Of a DNA stretch of 17,066 nt, positions 9,661-17,066 are shown one piece after another; position 1 is the first letter of the stretch; every line of letters begins with the position of its first letter. The notes under the pieces are model-generated. The model ran no database searches. It worked only from the letters and a program-made list of their open reading frames with translations, and was not told the origin of the DNA. This stretch comes from Byssochlamys sp. IMV 00236 (taxonomy: Eukaryota; Ascomycota; Eurotiomycetes; Eurotiales; Thermoascaceae). Made by a program: the position numbers and the translations under genes. The stretch covers positions 1 to 17,066 of the forward strand of contig MSJH02000259.1 in assembly GCA_001931875.2 (NCBI GenBank), written 5' to 3'.

Positions 9661-10090
9661 CGTCTTTTAATATATTTAGTGATTGCTTCTTCTATCTTGA
9701 AAGTAGCTAACGAACAAAATGTAGTGATGTGGAAAGATATTATTACGGAAATGACAGAGCTGATACAGCAAAGTTACGAGGGCAGAAGAATCAAAGTTTT
9801 CCAAGGTGATTGAAAAAGAAGGATAAAGTCTGTCGTAAAATCGATGGGATACAAACTTTGAATCCGGGAGTGACTTTTTCGTTGCCCTGGACACTGCCAT
9901 TTTTGCAAAAGCATCAGGCAATAAGTCAACGGAGTCAACGGAGTCAAACTACAAACTAGAAGCATTAGAAAAAGAATACATCCTTGGCATATATAACAGC
10001 ATCCCTGACGTGCTTGATATGAGTTATTATAATACTATATATTTTACAGCAGACCATACATTCTACTTTACATTCCTCTACTGCATCTGA
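9661..10090 (+). pseudogene. Broken coding pieces, probably upstream part of the 10301-10687 relic
   Basis: Two plus-strand open stretches in different frames look like real protein. The first, at about 9661-9813, ends at a TGA and contains NVVMWKDIITEMTELIQQ. The second, at 9839-10090, contains SDFFVALDTAIFAKASGN, then a Ser/Thr/Glu repeat made by a 9-nt tandem repeat (AGTCAACGG, from 9926), then KLEALEKEYILGIYNSI. A one-base frame difference separates them and no clean splice pair restores one frame. Orientation and spacing fit an upstream part of the fragment at 10301-10687. The minus-strand frames over the same bases are shadows. Confidence 0.35.
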
Positions 10091-10300
10091 TGAAGAATAC
10101 TAACAGCAATAGTACATAAATGATCATGCTGACAACATTAAATATCAGTAGTAGCCATAGATTCTCCCATATAAAATGCATACGCGTCTTATTTTAATAA
10201 TACTCTTTTCTTTTTAATAAATAATGTAATTCGCCTGTCGTCGACTTAATTGCCTTTTTTTAAATAAAAGATCAACTACATTATTGATGCAAATATCTAG

Positions 10301-10687
10301 ACGATGATCTCATAAAACTACCAAAAACGCTGAGAGACATGCTTTCAGCTTTGGTCCAGAAGAATCTCGCGCAAGTAAACAATCTTACAGGCACGGGATT
10401 TTTGATGATGGGTAAGCAAAAAATATTGCAATGTATAGAGCTTTTAATAATGCAACTTTTTAGGACTAAGTATGGAATTGGTAGTAATGGATATACTCGT
10501 TGGCCATCATATCACACGCATTTCAAGGACCCTAAAACTTGATTTCCCATCAACATTAAATACAATTGCTGTTGACTTTCTTCCTCTTCTTGAGGCTACC
10601 TGGAAGGAGAAGGAATTTATGAAGGCTACGATCAATATTCTAAATAATAGAAAGAGAAAAGCTGCTGAATTAAATACCATCAGCTAG
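10301..10687 (+). pseudogene. C-terminal fragment of a multi-copy, uncharacterised fungal ORF family
   Basis: Two exons, about 10301-10411 and 10464-10687, join across a 52-nt intron (donor GTAAGC at 10412, acceptor TTTTTAG at 10463). The frame reads LPKTLRDMLSALV, then GFLMMGLSMELVVMD, a TRISRTLKLDFPSTLN segment, and a basic C-terminus RKRKAAEL. From memory this resembles the end of an ORF family present in many copies in Mucorales genomes, with no assigned function; that resemblance is unverified. A stop at 10285-10287 closes the frame on the left, and AG at 10299-10300 could be a 3' splice site. With the broken pieces at 9661-10090 this looks like a decayed copy rather than a working gene. 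No known domain is recognised. Confidence 0.4.
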
Positions 10688-10936
10688 AAAACGCAGCTGC
10701 TTTACCATACTCTTTCGTCCGTACGTCGGCTATGTAAATAGTCGTTGCCTCTCTATTGCATTACCTGATAAAATATAGTCACCTCTTTACACTCTACCCA
10801 ACTTAAACTCCATTTATACCTTCGCTCAATATTATCAGAACTGTTTTTCTGAATCGAATACATGTGAGCTCTTTTTAAAAGTCAAGTTGGATTCACTTTG
10901 TCATAAAGTCATAAACGAGCGTATTCTTTAACCAAC
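10688..10936. other. Intergenic, nothing recognised
   Basis: About 250 nt of AT-rich sequence between the family relic and the second transposon relic. No open frame, RNA gene or repeat stands out. Confidence 0.5.
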
Positions 10937-11450
10937 AAACTCGCTAGTCAGGCTATCCATGGCTTGATCAACTACAGCAGATAAGCTGCCATCATAAAAG
11001 TTGATAAGGTGCCATTTATGTACTCCATTCAGAATCGAAGGACGACCCATTATTTAACTCTAGGGATATCTGATGGATTTTCCTGGTCCTTTTTAACCCG
11101 TTTATAATCCGTATGCCTATTGACTCTCCAGCTGCTTTACTGCTTGCCCTGGAGTCATAGCTTTTTCGTAAACTAAGAAAAATAGTTGTTCTTTGACGAC
11201 CATGTTTCCGATATGAACGAGCTTTGTTTTCATCCTTTTTATCGCGATATGCTTTAGTTTAACATCCATCTCGAAATGCTCATTTCCACTTTCATCTACA
11301 ACTTCACCTTTCCCATTTTCGTAGATAAAACATATGCTCATTTTCGCTTTAAATGTATAAAAGTCAAGTAAAAAGTGAGAAATCTAGTTGCCATCTGATT
11401 TAAGCACCTGTGAAAAAAGCTGTGTTTCCAATAATTTCTGAAAAAAGTGT
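10937..11450 (-). mobile_element. Tc1/mariner-like transposon relic, copy 2 (inverted, degenerate)
   Basis: Read on the minus strand, this matches copy 1 (2953-3565) from the leader through the transposase N-terminus. Its ATG is at 11341, followed by the same FIYENGKGEVVDESGNE start. Compared with copy 1 it lacks about 100 nt within the charged N-terminal region; the break falls at a short shared CGAT, suggesting a microhomology deletion. An in-frame stop follows VKQLESQ inside the helix-turn-helix, and there are further small indels, so the protein would be cut off at 74 residues. The leader carries extra sequence at about 11386-11427. Similarity ends near 10937, at the LTSEF codons, close to the same point as copy 1. 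It is clearly a pseudogene. Confidence 0.65.
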
Positions 11451-11470
11451 GTGTGTGTGAGAGCAAAAAA

Positions 11471-11476
11471 TATAAA
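11471..11476 (+). promoter_or_regulatory. TATA box of VPS23
   Basis: TATAAA followed by an A run, 50 nt before the VPS23 ATG. The inverted transposon relic ends at about 11450, and a GTGTGTGTGTGTG tract at 11447-11459 lies between them, so little upstream promoter sequence separates this gene from the relic. Confidence 0.5.
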
Positions 11477-11525
11477 AAAAAGGCTAGGCAAGAGAACCTT
11501 CTTTGAGCCCTATTTTCTTTATAAA

Positions 11526-13104
11526 ATGGACATTAAAAGTTGGCTACGTACAGTACTTCAACATGCAAGTATAGAACTATCTCAGTATGGCACTAAGCTT
11601 GACACTGACTATTAAATAGTACCAAGATCCCGAACGAACGTTTCATGACGTGGATGCAGTACTTCAGACCTATGTGTCATTAAAACCAAAGATGGACACT
11701 TATAGTAACTTTTGGAATGTATATTTAGTTGATGTAGACATTAACAATTTCTCTTTGTCTTTTTATTTCATAAGCTTCTAACGATGGACATACACAACTA
11801 TTACTATGTCTTCACGGTACCATTCCAATCACTTATCGTTCTATTCCATATAATATCCCTGTTGCCTTTTGGGTTCCAAAAGAATATCCAAGCACATCAC
11901 CTATTCCATATGTTAAACCAACAGCTAATATGCTGATCCGAGAAGGCAGACATGTTGATAAGAGTGGATTATGCTATCATCAATATAGATCAAGCTGGTC
12001 AAATGATCAAGTAAGAGGATAAATTTGATACACATATCATGACGGATTTATATGGTTTATATAGAAGCATAATCTTTTAGAGCTTATAGCCATACTACAG
12101 CAGGTCTTTGCTCAGGAGCCTCCAGTATATACAAAGCCTAATACTATGCCAACTCCTCCTTCTACTACGACTACTCCCACAACAACGACAGCATCACCAC
12201 AGTTTCAAGAGTCACTTTTAGAAAGCCGCACTTCACCTAATCATCAAAGACAGCATATGCCTCATAAACATCCATCATCGTGGGTCAACGAAAGCACTGC
12301 GTTATACAATTTGAATCAAGGATTAGCAGTAAGTTTTACATTTTTTATCAAATTAAAAGGACACTAAAAAAAAGCATACATAGTCAATGCACCTGAATTC
12401 AACAACTCCAGTTTCTAATTCAGCTTCCTTACCCGCCCTGCCTACGATGCCTATGCCACATGTTTCCAGTCCACCAGTAAGACATAACACAGTGGACGGC
12501 TATACATCAAACAACAAAAACCTTCATGATGTTCTTTATAGAAAGCTAACCGATAGACTACAGCAGTACAACCTTTCGCTGTCTAGAGAAATTGACAATC
12601 TGCTGATTCAAAATCGGCAATTAAATGAGGGAGAAGCAAGCATCGAACAGGAATATAGAGCTTTATGTGATCTTAGAGAAAGATTGAACTTTAATAATCT
12701 TGTCTTGGAAACAAGGTCAAAAGAAATTGACGAGATCACAGAACAAGTAAATGCTATGCCTGATGTACAAATAGATGAAACACTGTGTGGGACAAGTGTT
12801 GTAGGAAACCAGTATGTTGATTTGCTATTATTTCTTTTCTTTGACTCATTCATTTGTTGTATATATTTATAGATTGTTTGAATTGGTGGCAGATGATAAT
12901 GCTATATCAGACACTGTTTATATCCTAGCAAAGGCTTTAAGTTCTGAAAGAATTGATTTGGTTACATTCATGAAGGTATATTGTCAAATCTATTTTTTTT
13001 TTCTTTCTATACTAAATCTCTTTTATTAGTATACACGTATATTATCCAGAGAGCAGTTTATGAAGAGAGCATTGATAAAGAAAATAACTGAGAAAATCAC
13101 TTAA
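11526..13104 (+). CDS. VPS23: ESCRT-I subunit Vps23/TSG101
   Basis: Seven exons, 11526-11564, 11620-11704, 11775-12010, 12065-12328, 12384-12811, 12873-12975 and 13030-13104, give 409 residues (human TSG101 390, yeast 385). Residues 1-145 form a UEV domain: WLRTVLQH, then YQDPERTFHDVDAVL, LLLCLHGTIPITYRS, YNIPVAFWVPKEYP, and EPPVYTKP at its end. Tyr109, in HVDKSGLCYHQY, aligns with the Tyr that replaces the catalytic Cys of E2 enzymes in TSG101, so it should bind ubiquitin and PTAP-type motifs without conjugating. A Pro/Ser/Thr-rich linker spans about 146-255, a coiled coil about 258-333, and the C-terminal steadiness box about 351-409 (LFELVADDNAISDTVYILAK). The protein recruits ubiquitinated cargo at endosomes within ESCRT-I. 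Intron 1 appears to be GC-AG, and intron 3 has two possible acceptors three bases apart, so residue 121 (Lys) may be optional. Confidence 0.94.
11565..11619 (+). other. Probable GC-AG intron 1 of VPS23
   Basis: Donor GCAAGT at 11565, acceptor AAATAG at 11619, 55 nt, with a branch-like CTGAC/CTATTAA stretch before the acceptor. It joins ...VLQH to YQDPERTF in frame and restores the conserved Y-x-D segment of UEV domains. A GT-AG alternative (donor 11569, acceptor ACCAAG at 11626) also keeps frame but deletes that segment. Reading through hits a stop. Confidence 0.7.
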
Positions 13105-13108
13105 TAAA
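13103..13108 (+). terminator. AATAAA overlapping the VPS23 stop codon
   Basis: AATAAA begins inside the TAA stop (13102-13104). A second AATAAA at 13174-13179 is at a more usual distance and may be the one used. Confidence 0.35.
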
Positions 13109-13491
13109 CTCAACTGTATCTCTTTAATCCCTCCCTTGACGTTTTAAAATCGACATGGATGGCACTTGAGGGAAATAAAAAGAAAGTCTATATGATCATT
13201 ACATAGTGGTTGCTTTGTTATAAAAAGTCCAAGTTTGTTTATATAAATACAATGCATATAACAATATTAGGTTCAATTTAACATATTCATAAACAGAGCT
13301 TTGAAGTAGAAGAAGCTAATATATTAAGACAAGCTCTAGACGTCCACCCTTTGTCTTAGCTGCAAGTGCTTTCTCTTCTTTGGGGGAGACTAGAGATTAA
13401 AAAACCAAAAGTGACTTGCACCCTGCAAAGCTGTCATTTGATACCGCTTGCACAAGAGTGATCCTCCATTTCTCGAGATCTTTTTTTTAGA
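13105..13491. other. Intergenic between VPS23 and the M3 peptidase
   Basis: About 390 nt containing the VPS23 3' region and the peptidase promoter. A TATATAAAT-like sequence lies near 13239-13248, too far from the ATG to be a sure TATA box. A T run just before the ATG (about 13482-13489) is typical of fungal leaders. No gene is seen. Confidence 0.4.
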
Positions 13492-15940
13492 ATGTATAGA
13501 TTATTGAGACAGCCAAAAAGAGTACCAAACTATAGACTCGTATGCCGCTCTATCTCGAGCGTGAAGCAGATCAGACCTGTCATAAAGCCACTAGTACAAC
13601 CCAGTTTAGCAGCACTGCAACAACTTCAAAGGAATCGCATGGTATTTATCAATACAAAGAGACATGCAACCACCACTGCTTCCTATAAACAGACACCCTT
13701 CTTGAACTGGAAGCTGTTTCCAGACTTTGAACACTTGTTGACACAGACAAAGCCTGACATTGCCGTCCCGGCTTTTCAAAAGTTGATTGCAGCAGCTAAG
13801 GAGCAGTTTATTGAACTAGAAAAGAGCTTTGAGCCTACTTGGGAAGGCACCATTGGCAAACGCAAGTATTTTGCAAATATCAAAATTACATTAAATTAAC
13901 ATGTGCTTTTAGTTACTGAACTAGAGGACGAGATATCTAGAGCTTATGGTATTCTTTCTCACCTGAACGGTGTCAAGAACTCGGACGATATTCGAACAAC
14001 CCTCGAAAAGATACAGCCAGAATTTGTCAAACTGGGACTCATGATGAACCAATCTTTCCCCAAGTATCAAGCGCTCGAAAAGCTAAGAAACACACCTGAA
14101 CAGTGGCAGAAACTGGATAAGGTGCAACAGCGTATTGTTGAACACGCATTACGCGACATGAAACACGCAGGCATTGGATTTCCTCCAGACTCTCCAGAGA
14201 AGAAACGATTTAATGAAATATCCGAACGATTGTCCCAGCTCTCGTTAACGTTTGGAAATAACGTCTTGGATGCTACTAAGGCATTCAAGGAAGTGGTTGT
14301 AGATAAGGATCAACTGGCTGGATGCTCGGACGCATTTCTAGAAACATTGAAAAAGAATGCTGAGCGACATGGCCTTGAAGGATACTGCATCACCTTGGAC
14401 TTTCCTATCTATGGTCCGTTCATGATGAATTGTAAAAACCGCGAGTTACGTGAAAAGGTATAAACACTTGTCTATGATATATATAAAAATATGACTAAAT
14501 GAACATGTAGATTTATAGAGCAAATATCACAAAGGCATCCTCTGGAGCTGTCAATAATGAGCCCATCATTAATGAGATCCTTAAATTAAAGAGAGAAAAG
14601 GCAAAACTATTGGGATATGAGACACCTGCTGACCTCTCACTCTCTGTCAAGATGGCACAAAACCTTTCTTCAGCCGAGTCTTTACTAGACAACTTGTTCG
14701 ACGCAGCTTTGCCTCATGCCAAGAAGGAATTGGAAGAATTAACCAATTTTGCATCAACATTGGGCCATCCCACTCCTCTTCAGCCATGGGACACAGCCTA
14801 CGTTACAGAACAGTATAGAAAGAAACTCTTCAAGTATGATGAAGAGACAATTTCACAATACTTTGCATTTCCCAAGGTACTTAAAGGTCTCTTTGACGTG
14901 GCTAACGAAGTCTTGGGTATTCAAGTACGCGAATTGGATCCCCAGGAACTCAAACAAAGAAATATCACTCGCTGGCACGACGACGTCAAGGTGTTTGAAG
15001 TGGCTGAAAAGGGAAAGACAGTTGCCTATTTTTACGGAGACTTTTACTCCAGACCCTCTGAAAAACGTAGTGGTGCCTGGATGGACATTGTTACAACACG
15101 ATTCAAGCATCATGATGGAAGCGTCACGTTACCCGTTGCCTACCTCATCTGTAATCAACCTCCTCCACAATCAGATCAAGAGCCCTCCTTGATGAAATTC
15201 CGTGATGTAGAAACGTTGTTTCATGAATTTGGACATTGTTTGCAACACATGATGACAACTGTAGACTATGCACCTGCCTCTGGTATCAACGGTATCGAAT
15301 GGGACTTTGTCGAGGTCGCTTCCCAGTTTATGGAAAACTTTTGTAGTGAACCCGAATGGATCAATCGATTGGCGGGACATCACAAGACAGGCGAGCCTAT
15401 GCCAAAGGATATGGTTGATGCGCTCGTCAAGAGCAAGCAGTTCATGACTGGGCTTGCTACCTTGAGACAGCTTCATTTTTCAAAGGTCGATCTAGCCCTG
15501 CACTCTCGTTTCACACCACCTGTCTCATCTGATGATCCTACTGTTTTTGATCAGGACGCAGAAATCGCTCAACAGACTGTACTTATACCTCGATTGGAGG
15601 AAGACAGATTCTTGTGCAGCTTTAACCACATCTTTGGCGGCGGATACAGTGCTGGTTACTATAGGTAAAACAGAGAGAGAAAAAAAACTAGGAGCGAGAA
15701 ACTAAATAGATATATAGCTACAAGTGGTCCGAGACTTATTCCGCGGATGCTTATGCTGCCTTTGAAGAAGCCAAGGCAAAGCATGGACAGGAAGGTGTTA
15801 GATCTATCGGACAACATTACCGTAACACCATCCTTGCATTAGGTGGGGGTACATCACCCAAGGAGGTCTGGAATCAATTTAGAGGAAGAACAAATGTGGA
15901 TATAACCGCCTTACTGCGACACACTGGCTTATCCCAATAA
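13492..15940 (+). CDS. M3 metallopeptidase, oligopeptidase A / organellar oligopeptidase-like
   Basis: Four exons, 13492-13861, 13913-14457, 14511-15664 and 15718-15940, give 763 residues. The zinc site is complete: HEFGH at 543-547 and the third ligand Glu573 in WDFVEVASQFMENF, spaced as in the M3 family. The C-terminal GGGYSAGYYSYKW (from 681) carries the Tyr residues that line the M3 substrate cleft. HEFGHCLQHM and the surrounding sequence resemble bacterial OpdA/PrlC and plant organellar oligopeptidase more than thimet oligopeptidase, saccharolysin or the presequence-trimming intermediate peptidase. The first 77 residues contain many Arg/Lys and no Asp or Glu, which predicts a mitochondrial presequence. 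The likely role is degrading short peptides, including cleaved targeting peptides, in the matrix. Met50 (MVFINTKRH) could start a second form. Intron 1 is probably GC-AG; the others are GT-AG, 53 nt each. The gene converges on MDM12. Confidence 0.95.
13862..13912 (+). other. Probable GC-AG intron 1 of the M3 peptidase gene
   Basis: Donor GCAAGT at 13862, branch-like ATTAAC at about 13895-13900, acceptor GCTTTTAG ending at 13912; 51 nt. It joins GTIGK to LTELEDEISRAYG in frame, keeping the segment conserved in M3 peptidases. A GT-AG option (donor 13866, acceptor at 13940) keeps frame but removes that segment. Unspliced reading ends at a TAA at 13897-13899. Confidence 0.75.
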
Positions 15941-15941
15941 A
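15936..15941 (+). terminator. AATAAA overlapping the M3 peptidase stop codon
   Basis: AATAAA covers the TAA stop at 15938-15940. Any 3' UTR made from it would run antisense into the last exon of MDM12, which ends 2 nt away. Confidence 0.35.
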
Positions 15942-15942
15942 A

Positions 15943-17026
15943 TCAGTTTAATTCAATTAATTGATAACTTGGAAACACGAGTTCATCATCCAGCATCTTT
16001 CTTAATTGATCTACAATAAACTTTTCAATCTTGCCAACATTTTTCAGCACTTTTTTTTTTTTTTTCCAAAAAGCATGAGTTAGAGAGAAAGAAAGGGATG
16101 TGTCATTTATGTTATTACCTTGCTTTTGTTCATCCCCCACAACAGATTCAATATGTACATCTCGAAGCAAGCTAAAGTAGTTTTATAAACAAAAGCTATA
16201 CCTTATCTATATTCGCTTACCTCTCAATACCATCTTTCCCTCGACCAGGCTGTTCCTCTTCTTCCAGCATCGAAACACACACACGCTTCATACTTTGAAT
16301 ATAGGCAACCACGGCCGTAGCCTCAAATTCAACAGACCTTACGCATAGTTGAATAGGTAGACTCATAAACATCACACTTGGATAATTCATCCTTAGCTCT
16401 GTCATCAAAGTCATGCTCATATCACCCTTGTAAGATATCAACACATGCACCTGAAAGTCCATCTCGGTTGATTTAGTGTTCCCTGTAGAGTTATTATTGG
16501 TATGGATCGAGGTATCAGGCACATGATTGATCTCTTCATCATCTATCCAGTCCTCATCTAGTAAGGACGACGGCCGAGACGGCCAACTGCTAGATGCCGT
16601 TGGTTCTGGAGACGCATGTGTCATGAGATAACTATTGTTCATATTGAATGGGTGTTGTGGGGCAACAAGGGGTGATCGATGAAAGAGGTGGAGACGCTGT
16701 TGATGAAGCAAGGGGGTGTGTATCAGTCGAGGAGGCTGATAATTTGAAAAGTAATCAGTTGACGGAGACGGTTGGCTTTGTTCTATAATTGGTGAAGAAG
16801 CAATCAGCTCTTGTTCTTGTTCTTCTTGTTCATAAAATTCCGGAAATGGGTCAGTGATGTTAACGATTTCTATTTGAGGAGCATCATGACCCCAATCAAA
16901 CGCAGTGACTTGAATGTCGCCAATAAAAGAAGGCTTTGTAATTGTTTGAAAGTGTTTATTCAAAAACTCTTTGACGTACTCGGCTAATTCCTTGTCAAGT
17001 TTTTGCCAATCCAAATCAACAGACAT
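15943..17026 (-). CDS. MDM12: ERMES subunit Mdm12
   Basis: Three exons on the minus strand, 17026-16221, 16171-16119 and 16049-15943, give 321 residues (yeast 271). The N-terminus MSVDLDWQKL and ITDPFPEFY at 57-65 match Mdm12 signatures, as do FQVHVLISYKGDMSMTL (191-207) and LRMNYPSVMFMSLPIQL. The C-terminal part (ESLLRDVHIESVVGDEQKQ, then VLKNVGKIEKFIVDQL) matches the family's end. Together these form the SMP lipid-transfer domain; a low-complexity Pro/Ser/Gln/His insert at about 66-188 splits it, as in many filamentous fungi. Mdm12 bridges Mmm1 in the ER and Mdm34 at the mitochondrial outer membrane and carries phospholipids between them. Intron 1 (16172-16220, 49 nt) is ordinary. Intron 2 (16050-16118, 69 nt) has no stop and is a multiple of three, so skipping its removal would add 23 residues; alignment to the family favours removal. 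Confidence 0.94.
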
Positions 17027-17038
17027 TAAATAAATAAT

Positions 17039-17066
17039 AAAAAAAAAAAAAAAAAAAAAAAAAAAA
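17039..17066. repeat. Poly-A homopolymer at the window end
   Basis: 28 A residues run to the end of the sequence, 13 nt from the MDM12 start; on the MDM12 strand it is a poly-T leader or promoter tract. Ending in a homopolymer suggests an assembly break, so the promoter of MDM12 is not in the window and the run length is unreliable. Confidence 0.85.

Noticed and set aside
9676..9965. Minus-strand open frames opposite the decayed ORF pieces
   Set aside because: The plus strand reads as plausible protein that lies in line with the fragment at 10301-10687, while the minus frames have no motif and arise as shadows.
11569..11626. A GT-AG alternative for VPS23 intron 1 (donor GTATAG, acceptor ACCAAG)
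   Set aside because: It keeps frame but removes the Y-x-D residues typical of the start of the UEV core and uses a weaker donor; the GC-AG choice restores them. It is kept as the stated alternative for RNA evidence to decide.
1..17066. CRISPR arrays, operons, ribosome binding sites, riboswitches, 5S rRNA
   Set aside because: The window is eukaryotic nuclear DNA with spliced genes, and no regularly spaced repeats or rRNA-like sequence were seen.

Overview
The window is nuclear DNA from a filamentous fungus, most probably an early-diverging one of the Mucorales type. It is AT-rich. Protein genes are split by very short introns (about 49-70 nt) with GTAAG/GTATG-like donors, and the genes are eukaryotic: an ERMES subunit, an ESCRT-I subunit, a nucleolar RRM protein and an organellar-type M3 peptidase. 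The placement near Mucorales is inferred from how these proteins and the repeat relics look to me; no database was searched. The window ends in a 28-nt run of A, which looks like a contig edge.

Layout, left to right. Positions 1-1450 have no convincing gene, only decayed coding-like scraps. 1555-2541 (+) is a six-exon gene for a SnoaL/NTF2-like protein of the plant 'pathogen-related protein' family. 2953-3581 (+) is a relic of a Tc1/mariner-like transposon that keeps an intact 181-codon frame for the N-terminal DNA-binding half of a transposase but has no recognisable catalytic domain. 3968-6382 (-) is an intronless gene for an 804-residue protein with one membrane segment and a long Ser-rich, probably disordered tail. 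6945-9187 (-) is NOP4/RBM28, a four-RRM ribosome-biogenesis factor, in three exons. 9661-10687 (+) holds broken pieces of an ORF resembling a multi-copy family I associate with Mucorales genomes. 10937-11450 (-) is a second, more damaged copy of the transposon relic, inverted relative to the first. 11526-13104 (+) is VPS23 (TSG101) in seven exons. 13492-15940 (+) is an oligopeptidase A/organellar oligopeptidase-like M3 metallopeptidase in four exons. 15943-17026 (-) is MDM12 in three exons, converging on the peptidase with only 2 nt between the two stop codons.

The genes do not form one pathway. They are housekeeping genes (ribosome assembly, endosomal sorting, mitochondrial proteolysis, ER-mitochondria tethering) separated by decayed mobile DNA. 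The most notable points are: two probable GC-AG introns, both the first intron of neighbouring genes (VPS23 and the peptidase), both with a GCAAGT donor; the almost zero spacing between convergent peptidase and MDM12; a pair of inverted transposon relics flanking the membrane-protein/NOP4 block, one of which ends about 20 bp from the VPS23 TATA box; and AATAAA signals that overlap the stop codon in three genes. I did not find a clearly new multi-gene system.
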